64,000 nucleotides of DNA from Sternotherus odoratus (GCA_032164245.1 JAVMKO010000021.1:13336285-13400284); one strand, 5' to 3'. Shown: positions 46,235 through 59,504, counted from the stretch's first letter. The notes: generated by a model from the letters alone, not told the origin. Numbers and translations are program-made.

Positions 46235-46500
46235 GAGAGGATGGAGGATCTTGACTCTGGAGGTCTGTGTTCAATTCCTGGCTCAGCCACAGATCTAGGC
46301 AAGTGACCCTGGGCAAGTTACTTCCTCTCTCTGTGCCTCAGTTTCTTATCTGTCAGATGGGGATAATATTCCATCCTTCCTCTCATTGTTTGCCTGATCT
46401 GTTTTGATTGTGAGCCCCATTGGGGCAGGGACTATCTCTTACCAGTGTTTGCCCGGCACCCAGAATCCTGCTTTAGTTTGAGCACTACAGGAATACTGGT
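46235..46500 (+). repeat. MIR/CORE-SINE copy, well preserved
   Basis: Contains GACCCTGGGCAAGTTACTTC, TCTCTGTGCCTCAGTTTCTT, GTCAGATGGGGATAATATTC and GGGGCAGGGACTATCTCTTA. Confidence 0.8.
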
Positions 46501-48775
46501 CTGTCTAGGTATTGATTGGTCTATCCCTTTAGCCATCCTTCTGCTTTGAAAAAAATTAGAAAGGAAGAAAAAATTTACTGAAATCAAAGTCGGCTTTAAA
46601 TACTGCCCATTTCTTTAATGGCCTGCGCTCCTGTGTGCCAATGCTTTAAACGGAGAGTACATAGAATATAACAAGCCAGCCAGGCCTATTGACTAACGCC
46701 AGAGTTGAAGAATTAGATAAAAACTTTCTCCGGCTGCCAACTGAGAGAATACAAAATGGAAGAGGAATTGGGAAGATCAAATGAGCCCAACAAGATGACA
46801 CGCTGAAGAACTTCAAGGTCTCTGAGTGAGACCCTCATAGCATTGCTCAAATGACAGAGAAATATTCAGGAGACTGCAAAGCAGGGGCAGCGACTTCAGT
46901 GCCTGAAAAGGCTCATGGGACCATTAAAGCAAGAGCAACATAATGAAGGCATTGAGGGGTTCAATCCTTCCCTCTCACTGGAGTCATAATAAATGGGGGC
47001 TGCTGAGGATTCATGGGAGCAGACTCCCCCTCCTCGCCATGTGAGGACCAGGTTTCAAGTGAAATGGTTCATGAGAAATTACAATTAGTTTTTGGTTTCT
47101 CTTTGCAGGGGAAGCGGGGAAGCATTTCAAAGAAGGCTCAAGTAGAAAGCAAGGATCTATCCCAAAGTACTTTGAGGCTAAATTGCATCTCCGGAGAAGT
47201 CTCTCATGGGGGGCATGGCCCTTGTTAGAATTAAAATATTTAAAAACCTCTGTGCATGGCGCCCTGATTAGTAGTAATTTGGGGATCACATCACTGAGAG
47301 CAACAGGTGACAATTAGAAGGGAACAGCCGGCTGCACTGCTGGCTTGGCTCATTGTACAAGTGTCACCAGACAAATTACCACCATGAAGCCATTCTGTAT
47401 CTCTCGCATTTATGGCTCTTTGGGGAGCAGGGCGGTTAGAGATAGTGGCCCCATCTAGAAGCAGGAAAGACTGATTAAAAGTGATGATGGATCTAATCCA
47501 TCTTCGCCTGCCTCTAAATAGTCCCTGAGTTGGTTTTAAGTGTCATTGACCTCCTATGATAGCTTTGACAGAGGCCCCTGGTGCCTAGTCTGGGAGGCGC
47601 GTATCTTTGAATTACAGCTTGACTATTTTGACTGTGTTTTTCTTCTGAGGAGAGAACTTCCAGAGGCTTTGTGGGGGGTCAAGAGCAGGTATTGTTTCCA
47701 TTATGTCTGGGAACCATAAATAAATCCAGCATTTTCCCCGTGATATCTCTCGCTCTCCATCCTCGTGCGTTAAAGGATCATTCCTGTACAACTTTAATCA
47801 CACTGGATGCTAGAAATTCCTTAAAAGGGCACTAGGGCAGAAGAAAATGGCAGAAGCAGAACCTATTAGTTAGAAAGAGGAGGAAAGAAAGAAACTGTAA
47901 GTGCAAAGGGGCCTTTAAATTGTGAGTAACCGGGTAGGGAAAATGCCATATTACACTGCAGGCTTCATGACGTGACTTAGGCACTGCCTTTGCTACAGAT
48001 CTGTACATTTTATCAGTGCAAACTAGACCAAAGGAAGCTGGATGGAAAGCAAGGGAATGACAAATGATAAATGACAAGGAAGAAATGAATGTTAACCCTT
48101 TTCAACACCCAGACTTGGGCTATGCAAAGTGGGACCAAACCGCCACTTCACAATGGAGCCAGGCTTCAAACTCTTCTGGGTGGAGACCCTCATCCCTAAG
48201 GAGATATGGACAGTCTGACAGGGAGCAGACAGGGTCCTTGGAGACTTCAAGAATTCCAGGTGCTCTGGCACAATCCGGCTGATGGGCCGCGCTAAACTGA
48301 AGGAGTTCCCTCCTCGTTCTGGCCCTGGGTTTGCAGTGCACCGGGAATACCACCCATGGGAATCACCGGGGAGAGTTTAAGAAGGAGCAAACTACAGCTT
48401 GAATTGTGAACGCGCGTCACTCCTGTAATCTCAGCCACCAGACCAGTGACATCAGTCAACGCCGAACAGAGACGTTACTGGAAATGAAGCAGCACTGACG
48501 GCCCTGTGCTAATTAACTCTGGTAATTAGGCTACTGATCCTTGCCATTCAGTGACACACGTTGTTATTCCGTTCATGCAGTAGGAGATGACGGGGTGATA
48601 GGAATAATATTAACAGCCGCCGGGGCTATTTCATGTGTAGGTTCAGTTCTGAAGGCAGCCCATCCCAGGCAGGAACCAGCCCCAGGAGCAATCCTGGGGG
48701 CTGTTTTAGCTCGTTCAAAGGCAAAGCTATTTTTATGGGTTCCTGAGACAAAAAGGTACCCCAGCCATTTCCCCC

Positions 48776-49191
48776 TGTAACAGGGGGCTGGCGATAAAGC
48801 GCTGAGTCAGCCCCTCTTCCCTCTGTTAGCTGGGGTAGCGAAGGTTCTGCTAGCTCAGCTCCCACAGCTGGGGGAGCTAATTGGCTGGAAGGGTGTGGCC
48901 CCAGGGTGAGTGGGGCTTGAGGCAAACCACCTGGGAGCCTTCCAGGCCAGAGCATAAAGCTGGCAGGAAGGAAGTCACAGCGGGGGAAGAGAACAGGGGG
49001 GAACAAGGTGTTGTTGTTCCTAGCTAGCTGTCCCCCAAGACAGCCAAGTCAGGGGCTATCTTGTATACAACTGTATATAGGTGACGGTGGGGTTTGCACA
49101 AGGGAATAAAGGGACACTGGTGTGTACAACAAAGGGCTCCCAGCTCATTTTTGCAGTGAGCGGGCAAAGGCTCGCTCACACCCCCGTAACA
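48776..49191 (+). mobile_element. Solo-LTR-like block (416 bp)
   Basis: Begins TGTAACAGGGGGCTGG and ends CACCCCCGTAACA. A poly(A) signal in AGGGAATAAAGGGACAC lies near 49103-49119, and AGAGCATAAAGCTGG near 48950-48964 could serve as a TATA-like box. It resembles 59800-60209 in its ends and in length. No matching target duplication is evident (CCCC left, GACA right). Confidence 0.6.
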
Positions 49192-49963
49192 GACAGACCA
49201 CACTCAGCCACCCCTGCAGCTTTCCAGTCCCCGAGCCCAGAGTCCACAGCCCTATGAGCACTCTGCAGCAACCCTTTAATCCACGGCAGCTATGCAATGT
49301 CGGGTAGTAGCTGAACTTGGCTTAGGGCAGGGTAGCGCCAGGGGTGGTTCTGCTCTCCGATGCGCTTGTTCCGCAGATGCCAAGAGCTGCAGAAGAGTTC
49401 ACTCTGCAAAGCGGGGTTTGCCCAGGGAACTGAAGGGCAGTCGTCAAAGCCATTCTTCTCTCCCGTTTGTCAAAGAGGCAGAAAAAACAGGAGTTAACCC
49501 CGCTAGCCGCTTCCATTGCAGGAGCTCAGACTGCGTCACACACACGCTGTTATCTCTTGTGCTCGGTATCCATAGCCCACAGTGCCACACCGGGAAAACA
49601 GGCCTGAGAGGCGCAAACGGCCTGCCCAGATCCCAAAGCAGAGCCACAGAGAACACAGCTCTTCGGAGTCCCCCTCTGGTGCTCCGGACACAAGTCCCAA
49701 CAGATGGGAGAGTTCCGATCCCTTCCTATCTCGACGTGTCAGAAAATGAGAGAGAAGCTGAGAGCGAACTCCCCACTTTGGAGTGGGGGCACATGCGTGT
49801 TTGTGGGTAGCAGACACTGCAGCCCAAATCCCCCATCCGGAGGGTGAACAATTCCCCCTCTAGTGGCAAGCAGCAGCCAGTGCATGTCGCCGGATAATGG
49901 CGCTCTCAAAACTTTATTCTGCCTGGGACTCCTATAAGCCTCGGTTCTTCAGTGTGCAGCTGG

Positions 49964-50004
49964 TTCTGCAGATTGCTAGCACGTTTTTCTGTAGCTCTGC
50001 AGCC
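49964..50004 (+). repeat. 41-bp direct duplication, copy 1
   Basis: TTCTGCAGATTGCTAGCACG followed by TTTTTCTGTAGCTCTGCAGCC matches 50606-50646 at 39 of 41 positions. The flanks are unrelated. Confidence 0.9.
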
Positions 50005-50605
50005 CCCATCCATTATGCAATACACCATTTGGCCCAGTGCAAGGATCATTCCGAATTTCCTCTGTATAAGGGTCAACTCCCTAATTCCATTCCCCCTGTG
50101 GGCGATCTGGCAGTCCATTTCCAGTTGCCTTTGTACCTTTCATCACTATTCATTGAAAAGGTTTTTCTGTTTTAGGTTTAACATGCCTAACTTTTGAAAT
50201 GCCTGGAAAGGAAAATCAGGAAGAGTTTTAGGGATTTTTTGGTCCCCCTGTGAAGAAGAAAATGTAAACTCATAAATCTAAAAATGTATTAGAATTCTAA
50301 TTTCAAACCACACAAGAAATCAAACAGAGTCATTATGTCAACAGAGTCCATCTAGCAATGTTCTGCATTGTTAGCAGAGACAGAGAGCAGAGATAATGCT
50401 ATTACTCATCACAGCGACTACTTCGCTAATCATAATTAGCCTGTGTTCATCTTCCCAGATGAACATCTCATTCCCTGCTAAGTGTCTGGTAGCTTCTCTC
50501 TCTGGCACTGCAAAACTGCTAAGGAGCTGATCCTGCTCCCAACAGGATCAATGGCAAAACACCCACTGACATCAGGAGTTCCGGGATAGAGCTGTCAGAG
50601 CAAAA

Positions 50606-50646
50606 TTCTGCAGATCGCTAGCATGTTTTTCTGTAGCTCTGCAGCC
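50606..50646 (+). repeat. 41-bp direct duplication, copy 2
   Basis: Starts 642 bp after copy 1; differs only at GATC for GATT and CATG for CACG. It lies near a weak fold-back repeat at about 50525-50600. Confidence 0.9.
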
Positions 50647-50754
50647 GTGCCACCTCGGTGAGGCTACCAGTTCCCCAAAGCTAAGGACTGAAATGCTTTG
50701 GTCTAATTAAAGTCTGTGGGCTCAATGTTCGGGGTATATAGGTGAAAATTAATA

Positions 50755-50820
50755 GACTGTGATATACAGGAGGTCAGGCTAGATGATCTAATGGTCGCTT
50801 TTGGTCTTAAACTATGAAGC
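50755..50820 (+). mobile_element. CR1 LINE 3' tail fragment
   Basis: Contains TACAGGAGGTCAGGCTAGAT, GATCTAATGGTCGCTTTTGG and CTTAAACTATGAAG, the standard end of CR1 elements. Confidence 0.75.
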
Positions 50821-51484
50821 TATAAAAGCAGGATGGGTAATTCAGCAGCTGGTGTTCTCTTCTCTGGCTCTACCTTCGCAGCTCCCCTGCAGTTTCACTG
50901 AGATACAGTATTGAATGGAAGATATTCCTGGAAGTGAATGACTGGTTCAGTTTTGCTATGTGATATGTACAAGAATCCCAGTTGTACAAATGATATACAG
51001 AGATCCTCATCCTCCCATGATTCGCAGCTACCTATGGGATGAAATTCACCAGCTGTTGATTAATTCTCTATAGGGGTTGGCTCAGAATATCACCTTGGGA
51101 TCTGGACCCAAATGTTGTGGCTGGATCCATGTCTGCATTGTAAATTCCTTCGGTATTGTTGAGGGTGGATGGTGTTCTACAAATGTTTAGCCATTATCAT
51201 TTGTGATCTCATGGGCAAGGTTCCCATTGAAGTCAACTGGAGCTCAACATATGGCGTTTGCATGGAGTAGTAGCCAGAAACTACTGAGTCCCGAACCCAC
51301 CTCGGTCAACCTGGGAGACCTCGGACAGGTCTGGAAAATGGTTGGAAAATGGCATTAAATTTTCATGAAAAAAATGTGGCTCTCCATCCCCACCAAAAAT
51401 AAATAAATCTGAATTTCATTTTTTTTAAACCAGCTCTTCCTGTTGCCTGATCCGCAAAACGGGGATTGAATTATGGATAATTAT

Positions 51485-51600
51485 TAGATTTTGTTATTTG
51501 TATTGCAGTAGCTCTAGGGGTCATTGGTCATGGACCAGCACCCAATGTTCTAGATGCTATACAGACAGACAGTCCCTTTCCTACTGAGCTATAGTTAATG
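51485..51600 (-). repeat. MIR/CORE-SINE tail fragment
   Basis: Inverted tail: TTTGTATTGCAGTAGCTCTA, GTCATGGACCAGCACCC, ATGCTATACAGACAGACAGT. Confidence 0.6.
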
Positions 51601-51737
51601 TCTGCAGAGTGTCAGGAAGCTGGGAAGGGTTAGAGATACTCTAAGTGCTGTCACTTGCTAGAGATTCACTCTGAAGACTGGTAAGGAGAATACTTCTCAT
51701 TGTCAGAGTAAACCTTTGACTTACCCTCCAGACACCC

Positions 51738-51800
51738 TGGGCCTAGTTATGTCTTTTGATGTTAGTGGAGTTACTCCTGATTTACAGAAGTGTACAAAGA
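51738..51800. repeat. Fragment of the TCAATGG-type fold-back repeat
   Basis: GTTAGTGGAGTTACTCCTGA and TTTACAGAAGTGTACA match the interior of the family represented by 23208-23284. Confidence 0.45.
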
Positions 51801-52419
51801 ATCAGCTGCTTCGCCAGCCCAGATGTTCTGGAGAAAACAAATATTCTGCCTGCTAAGCCGAGTTTACTTTGTCAACTACTGTACGTGTAATTAGGGTATT
51901 ACACGCTAAACCCAGGTAATAGTGTCTAAATGCTGCAGAGAACCCAGGAGGGCTGCAAACGGGGTTAATGGATTCTGGATCCTGCCGTTTGATAATTAAT
52001 CTCTGCTTTGAATATTTGATTGAAATGTCAGTGGATTAGAGGCAGGCTGCTCTTTCTGAAGGACGCTTTAAGGAAAAAAAACACTCCACCCATCCTAGTA
52101 AGAAATTGGGCACTGAGGCTGCCGAGAGAGCTGGTGCGGTCCGGGGGGCTGGAGATTTCTCAAGGCACAAATGGGAGTGATGTACCTAACTCGCAATGGG
52201 AATCAGGCACCAAACTGCTATTTGTGCCCGTAGGCATAGCCCGTCTCAGGCTGGGCTCTGGGACACAGATGGTCAATGGCTTGCAAAGGAAATGTAGCCC
52301 ATCAGGATAATATTGAGAGCTCTTCTAGGGACTGGGGAAAAAACCACAGCAAACTCCAGCCGCATAGCACCAGGCAGAGAGGCACTTCAAAAGCACAGCC
52401 ACAATGGAGCAGGCTGCTC

Positions 52420-52900
52420 TCCACGCTCCCAATTGATGAGCTTTGAAATGATAAACAGCAAAGCGTGGCCATAATAGCTCATTTATGTGCTGCATTAAGC
52501 ACCCCTGAGGACCCCTTCAGACAACCAAAACAAGGCTGTCTCTGTGTCCCATAAATATGGATGAGTGGCAGGCAGAATGGAAGCAAAGCCATTACAAAAT
52601 GGCTCAATTAAGGATACTAATCAAAAGGCGAGGGAGGGCTAATGGGGACTCGTGCCTCCAAGAAAGACCTTCCTGGTGCAAGGCCCACAAGCTTATGTAT
52701 GGGCCCATTGTCCGCATATCTCCCATTGGACACTTTGCCTGTGCACATTCGGCAGTATCCCCAGCCTGTGTATCTCATCAAACAAAGACTGTATGAAATT
52801 AATAACGCATGCAAATGTATGCAAATGTTGCTGCTTTTAAAGCTAGGAATGGGTTTTAAACATGAAGATTAGCGGCATGTTAATTTTGTAAACAGACATG
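52420..52900. promoter_or_regulatory. Candidate intronic enhancer with tandem POU octamers
   Basis: Two ATGCAAAT octamers lie at 52809-52816 and 52819-52826, one helical turn apart. The surroundings show TTAATTTTGTAAACAGAC (forkhead-like GTAAACA), CAATTAAGG and CATAAATATGG, with no repeat features. It lies about 1.7 kb downstream of the M1 exon. Function is inferred from motif content only. Confidence 0.3.
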
Positions 52901-53197
52901 TTGCCAGACCCATGGCAACAGGCTTCCCAGTGTTTTGCTGGAGAGGCGCTTTGGGGGATCGTTTGCAGAGGGTTCAGCGAGAGAAGGCGAAAGTGATTGA
53001 GGCTATCGGGGGAGCTGTGTCTCCAGAGAGTGGGACTGGTGAGAGATGAACGAGAGGTGATATGAAAAAGGCATGTTCAGTAATGGACGGCACAGAGAAG
53101 ATAAATCAGGTGTTCCCATTACCCTTCATCACAGCTAGGGCCCAGTCAATGAATGGAAAGGCAACAGGCTTTAGAATGACAAAAGGAAATACCTAAA

Positions 53198-53405
53198 AAA
53201 CAAAAACAAGGAGTCTGGTGGCACCTTAAAGACAAACAGATTTATTTGGGGATAAGCTTTCGTGGGTAAATAACCCACTTCTTTGTACAGCTGAAGAAGT
53301 GGGGGGTTTACCCACTATTATGCCCAAATAAATCTGTCTTTAAGGTGCCACTGGACTCCTTGTTGTTTTTGTGGATACAGACTAACACGGCCACCCCTCT
53401 GATAC
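53198..53405. repeat. Fold-back (palindromic) MITE-like element, copy 2
   Basis: Left AAGGAGTCTGGTGGCACC, GATTTATTTGGG and AACCCACTTCTT mirror right GAAGAAGTGG, CCAAATAAATC and GGTGCCACTGGACTCCTT around a short centre (about 53286-53291). It ends in CAGACTAACACGGCCACCCC, as does copy 1 at 3652-3826. Arms are about 80 bases with several mismatches. It lies in a GRIK3 intron. Confidence 0.8.
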
Positions 53406-53539
53406 TTAAAAACAAACAACCCCAAAACACATCATTGGCCTGGGGAACTCATTGCCACAGCACAGCATTGGGGGCCAACAGATTCAAAAGTGTGATTCAA
53501 AAAGAGGCTTACACCTGAGAACACCCACAGCTACTTTTA

Positions 53540-53755
53540 GTAGGGTAAAAAAGATCTCTGAAAGGTTATAAACCAGTCTCTCTCTAATGGGGGGAGGCAG
53601 TAAAGCGGAGAGAAGGAACTTCTGCTATGGGGAGCTAACCCAGCATTTTAACTACAAAGTTTCTGGCACCTCCAAGCAGCTGGTACCGGCCAACTGTTGA
53701 GACAGGATACTGGGCTAAATGGGCTGATCCAGTCTGCCAGTTCCTGTGTGCTGTG
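53540..53755 (+). mobile_element. CR1-type LINE 3' region fragment
   Basis: Contains GGTTATAAACCAGTCTCTCT, GAGACAGGATACTGGGCTAA and GCTGATCCAGTCTGCCAGTT, the 3' end phrases of a CR1 subfamily. Confidence 0.65.
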
Positions 53756-54049
53756 GCTGTTTATCTCCACTGAGAAAAGCAGCAGCCGCTGCTAGGGACC
53801 CGATAATAGCAAAGCAGCGTGATGCCACTGCTAAGAAATCCACCTTAACTGCATGGCATGGTCAGCCTAACGCTGACAGGGCCTGTGACTGCATAATAAC
53901 AAACCACTGTGCCTATGAATGAATGACCCTAGAATAACAAACCAGCATATAGAGAGGTAATCACCAACCCTACAATAACAAAGCCTGCTTATCCAGTGAG
54001 TGATCCTGCAGTAAATAAATAAACCCCATCCCCCAAACAGCAGGCCTGA

Positions 54050-54145
54050 TTATCATTTCCCTCACAGAGTAAACCAGGAGTAAATTCATTGATTTCACTG
54101 GAGCTGCAATGGTGTGAAATCTGGGTAAGTGAGATCAGCATCAGG
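54050..54145. repeat. Fragment of the TCAATGG-type fold-back repeat
   Basis: GTAAACCAGGAGTAAATTCA and TGATTTCACTGGAGCTGCAA with a partial mirrored partner; related to 23208-23284. Confidence 0.45.
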
Positions 54146-54490
54146 TCCTATGAAGTAACCCACCCATACAATAACAAAGCACATACATTCTCTGAATCAT
54201 GAGCAGCCCTACAATACAATGGATGCTGAGCCTGGTGCTCCAGTTATCCGACAGCAAGGAAGGGGAAATAAACAGTGCATGCAGTCTGACCATCATGAGC
54301 AACCCTGGAATAACAAACCAGCCTGTCTCTGTGGAGTGGAGGAAATGGAATTGAATTAAGGGAAGAACAGGTTTAATTTGCAGGCTCTCGGGAGTGGGGC
54401 ACCGAGCAGTTAAATGATTCTGAACTCGGCAAAGGGCAGCAAGCGGGATTGTAATGGCATTCTGCATCCGTGACTTCGGAGCGCCCCTTA

Positions 54491-54805
<315 letters not shown>

Positions 54806-55058
54806 CTAAGAACGCTGCCTCCTCAGGCCGGCCGCCCTCCTGCTCAGGGAGAAGCCCACTGGACGCAGGAGGCAGCAGAAAGTGTTCGGTAAATTCACTC
54901 TGATGTTTATTCCAACTTGGAGCAGGTTTGGCCTCACCCAAAGCAGAAACAACCAGCCCCTCCTTGGCTTCCCCCTCCCCAGCCTGAAGACAATGATACC
55001 AGGATCTCAGGAAGCAGTTTGGGTCTCAGCAGGTGGTGTTTGGGTTAGCGCCCCAGAT

Positions 55059-55160
55059 ATCCGTATCGGGGGGTGGGGAGTAATAGGCACCTATATAAGA
55101 CAAAATCCCAAATATTGGGATTGTCCCTATAAAATCAGGACACTTGGTCACTCTAATTGG
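55059..55160 (-). repeat. MITE-type repeat, CTATAAAATC..GGTCAC type
   Basis: Contains GGGGGTGGGGAGTAATAGGC, CACCTATATAAGACAAAATC and CCCTATAAAATCAGGACACT then TGGTCACTCTAATT. I recognise it as a very common non-autonomous DNA element in turtles. Confidence 0.65.
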
Positions 55161-55504
55161 ACCCAAGGGTTGCAGAGTCAGGGAAGTATCAGAACTGACG
55201 GGATGCGAAACATTTAGAGATTTGTTCTTCACGCTTTGACTCCGTTCGCCATGAAACTCACGGGGGCCAGTCCACAGGGTCCCACGCCCACCCTGCTCAG
55301 TTACCCATCCCGTGGCGGGTGGGAGGAGGGATTCACACACATCACCAGCACTCAAAGCACAGTCAGCAGAAGGGCTCAAGGCTCAGGGGGTGACCAGGTT
55401 TGCCTGGTGACAAGGGGGAGAGATGGAAGGGGGCGGGGCGAGGAGATGGAAAAAAGCACATAAACAGAAGGCGGAGATGCTCTTTCCCCCAGTTCATGTA
55501 CACA

Positions 55505-55757
55505 CTGGTCATTAGTTTATTACTGTTCATTTGTATTGTAGTAGCACCTTGAGGACCTGACTGAAACCAGCGTGAGAGAGTTCCTGCCCCGAAGGGTGTG
55601 CAAGATAAACAGCCACAGATGGGTGGGGAAACTGAGGCACCAAGACTTGCAGTGACTTGCCCGGGTTGTCACAGAAGGTCAGTGGGAGAGGCAGGAATAG
55701 AGCCCATGTCTCCCCACTCGAGCCCAGGGCTCTAGCCACCAGACCACACAGCCCCTC
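55505..55757 (-). repeat. MIR/CORE-SINE copy, nearly full length
   Basis: Inverted order: TTGTATTGTAGTAGCACCTT, GGGTGGGGAAACTGAGGCAC, AGTGACTTGCCCGGGTTGTC, GGTCAGTGGGAGAGGCAG, AGGGCTCTAGCCACCAGACC. Confidence 0.8.
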
Positions 55758-57869
55758 TGCTAGGGTCACTTGGGTTCGCAGCATATGTTGCCTGGAGACT
55801 AGAACCTAAAGCTTGCTAGCTCCACAACAAACCAACCCTGAGCAGGCTCCTTCTCGTGGGGGTCTGATCCTGTGTAGTGCTGCCAGTCCCACTGCAGTTG
55901 CCATGCTGAACTGGGCCCAAACCACAGGCTCCAGGCTTTTCTTCTTCTTTTGCGTGAAGGATCTGTCATGAGTACGCAGCTGCTGGAGCAAGAGGAGAAA
56001 TCTGCCCCCCTCTCCACCTCCTCAATGCACCTTTTTACCCAGGGGAGCCTGCCCTGCCCTCTGGGTGTGTCTCCGTCCATCCATCACCTACATCTGTCCT
56101 GGTTTTCACACCAGTGCCCGGGGAGGCCACACACTAATCATCATCAATAATAATCCCCAGGGCATCTGGGTCTTGCAGTGCTCAGCACTTGGCGTGGCAA
56201 GCAGCTCGTGCAGAGAGATGTATTTGTGATGCAGCTTCAGTTTATTATGCTTCTATTAATCTCAACAAGGCCATGGGGAACGTCTTCCTTTTAATTCTTC
56301 GGTTTACCCCCTTCCCTCCCCCCACCTCTGCGCTCCCTCCCTGGGTCCTGCTTCGGGATATCTTTCTTCGGCCCGTTTTCCCCCTTACGATGTTGAGAAC
56401 CACCATCTTCAGGGAACCACCATCTGCTGCTGCTCAGAAGCCCCCGGGATCCTGGTTCTTCCTCCTGGCTGGGTGTAGACAGGGCATGATGCTCACAGGA
56501 TGGCTCGTTATAACTTCCCTGAGCGGGGTCCCCTCTGAGCCTGCAAAGTGTGTGGGGCTGGACATGGGGGCAGAGATGGGGGGGCTCCCTTTATGCTGGC
56601 ACCCCATGAGTTTTAAGGCCTCCTAGGGCGTCTAGCTGGGGCTGAGACGATTGACCCAGGCCCTTAATGCAGATTAAGGGGCCGATATCTTCGGGGGGAA
56701 GTCCCTTGAAGTCATTGAGATTCCTTCTACTTACAACAGGGTTTGCATCAGGCATCCAGATCGCAGGGCTTGGTCCAGATGTTAACCATGCAGATCCCAG
56801 GCGGCAGGCGGAGGGTGAGGGGGCAGGTGTTGTGGTAATTATAAAAACCTTCCATGGATTAAAAGAAATGCAGTCGGGTGGTGCAGAACCTACTGGCTGC
56901 ATTGGGCCAGGGTCTGGATGAGGTGACCACTGGTCTAAATGCATTACCTTCAAGGAAGTGGCTTCAGATATAGGCCAGCGTATCAGCAGGCAGAATTTGG
57001 TCCACCTTGTTTAATAATTACACTCTGTAACTTTACTGCGTAGCTCTTCTGTTGAGCCTAAGTGTAGAAACACCGTGCTTACCAGCAGGAGATGTTCTGT
57101 TCTGCGGGGTTTTGACCCAGCTGTGATCTGCCCAGGAATGAGTTTGCATTTTTAATAGACTTCATTACAGATCCAGAGACATTGTATTTTAAAATGTCCT
57201 AACCAGTGGCCGTGGCCTCCTGCAGCAACACTTAACAACCAGTGATTTCAGCGGGCTGCAAGCCTACATAGAGGGCATATTTTTTGGCTTTCATTTCAAT
57301 GTTGCTTCAAATACAGAATGTCACAGAGGGAGGCCATCCCAGAAATTAAGTAGCAGGAAGTAATATTCTAGCAGCATGAGGTAGAGTGTTCATTTTCTTT
57401 CCCCACAGTCGACTTCATGAGGAAACTTGATAGGTTCTCTGTGGAAACCCCAGAGAGTCAAAGCGGTAACAGAGCTGGAGGATGCTGGTGGGTGTGTTGC
57501 AGCGCCGAGTGTCAGTGAAAGATGGGACATTTTGCACTATGCTTTTGTTCCTCACGTCTCATGTCTTACCGCAAACACTCCCAGTGATAGGCTAGATTTA
57601 AAACAAATATCAATAAATACAGTTAAGCAGATGAATGGCAGCTAGGGAACGGCAAATCCGTTCAAATCAAATACAAACCAGCCCTGAAGCTCAAACCAAC
57701 GGAAATGGAAGCATTGGCCAGGGCTCAGAGTAGTCCCTTACTGATTTTTTTGGGGTGCTGTCCATCTCCCTCTTTCCTGGGGTTTGACTTGAAGCAGAAA
57801 TACCAAGATGCTACACAAAAGGCCATTCCTGTGATGTCTCCAGCTTGTCTGAGGCTGCAAGCTTTGTGG

Positions 57870-57960
57870 TCAGGGCCTCTCTCTCTATACATGTACCTAA
57901 CACAATGGGGCCCCAGTAGGCCTCTAGGCACTACTGTCATACAAATAACGGTAATAAACA
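57870..57960 (+). repeat. MIR/CORE-SINE tail fragment
   Basis: CCTAACACAATGGGGCCCCA, GGCCTCTAGGCACTACTGTC, ATACAAATAACGGTAATAAA: the 3' tail seen complete at 16325-16560. Confidence 0.65.
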
Positions 57961-59504
57961 ATGAGAAGAGAGATTTTCAGAAGTACCTAAGGGGCTCGGA
58001 GCACAAATTGCACTGAATAATAGTCTAGCTGAACTCAAAGGTCAGGAGGCCCCATGGCAAACAGGCCAACGTGAAGCCAGAGAAGTATTTAGCTCAACAT
58101 CTCAAAAGTCCCCAAAACTCTGAACCTGTCGAGGTTCGTCTGTCACAAGTTCTGTTTCCTTCAGACTCCTTTTGTCTCAGCTTCAAAAAGAGTTAAAAAT
58201 CCTTATCCATCCACCAAGAAAGACCAAGGATGAAGCCAACAAATTCCACCTGCTACTTACACAAGACTTGAACTCTGGTTCCTGGCTGTTTAAGGAAATC
58301 TGTTGCCATGTCAACAACCCAGATCACTCAGCAGAAGTAAATGCATGATGTGCCCAAGATACACATGGATCCTTTCCCTAGTCTAGTCTATCTAGGTTCC
58401 AAGACCACACTCATCACCCCAGCCTCTGAGCACCTTCCACTATTGCATTACGCAATATCACTAACATCGGTCACACCAATGTGGAAACTCGGGCACATTG
58501 GAGCAACAAGGCACTGCCAGAACCACCTCAAAGTGTTGGTGGAAAGTCAGTTTACTTTCCTGGATGCACTTGAGGGGAATTTGTAACAGCTGAAAGTAGT
58601 GTTTGTGTCGGAGTATAAAATATCATTTCTCCAACATTTCCACAGCTTCTGACAGAGCTCACAAAAATCTAAAGCTTTTACAGCCTATTTTTTCACTCAT
58701 GTGGAAAACCTGCTACAACCCCAGCTGCCCATGTAACCCAGGTCACTTAGGCACACATGGTCACATTTGTCCTCATCCTTCACACAAGTTCTTGATTCAG
58801 TCTGGCATTGCCCTGGATTTTCATGTCTTTTCCCTGTCAGACTAGGTAGAACGGCCCCAGTGTGCATCCTTAAAACCACTCTCATGCACAGCTTTGCTGG
58901 CCAGTTTTAAAAGACATTCCAGCAGTGAACAGGTGCCTGGCAACAAGAAATTCACCTAGCAAGTTTAAGCCCTGCAGGTGCAAACCATTCAGCTGCTCTA
59001 GATGACTAATTGATAGTATTTCAAGGGTGCGCCAGACACCACAATCCTTGAGGCAGCTATGTCATGTAGAAACTGAGCACAGACGCTGCTCTAAAAGCCA
59101 CCAATGGGAAACACCTCACTGAACAAGTGCTTCAGCTGTAAAAGACCACCCAGGGCAACAGCAGGTAGAAAGTCTTATACATGCAATCACAAATCAACAG
59201 GTGGCGTGGTTCGTATGCATGTTACACTGCACACCCCTCGGGACAAGTGCTCTGGCTGTGACTTGACTTCAGTCTTGTTCAGTGTCAAGCACACTTGGTG
59301 TTTAAGACACACATGAGATATCTGTCCTATTTACTCTTATTGTTTACCTAGCATTTGCTTTTAGAAATTATGAAACCATATTAACCCTTAACTCTCCTAA
59401 GTATGCTGTGGATTCCCAGCATTTGAAATCTTTAAATCACGTAGGATGTCTATCTGACCCAGATGTTATGGGCTAAAAGCAGGCACCACAGGAAGGGGGG
59501 GGGG

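Noticed and set aside
58020..59330. Possible additional LTR or satellite
   Set aside because: No internal repetition, no LTR-type ends and no recognised family words; left as unassigned intron.
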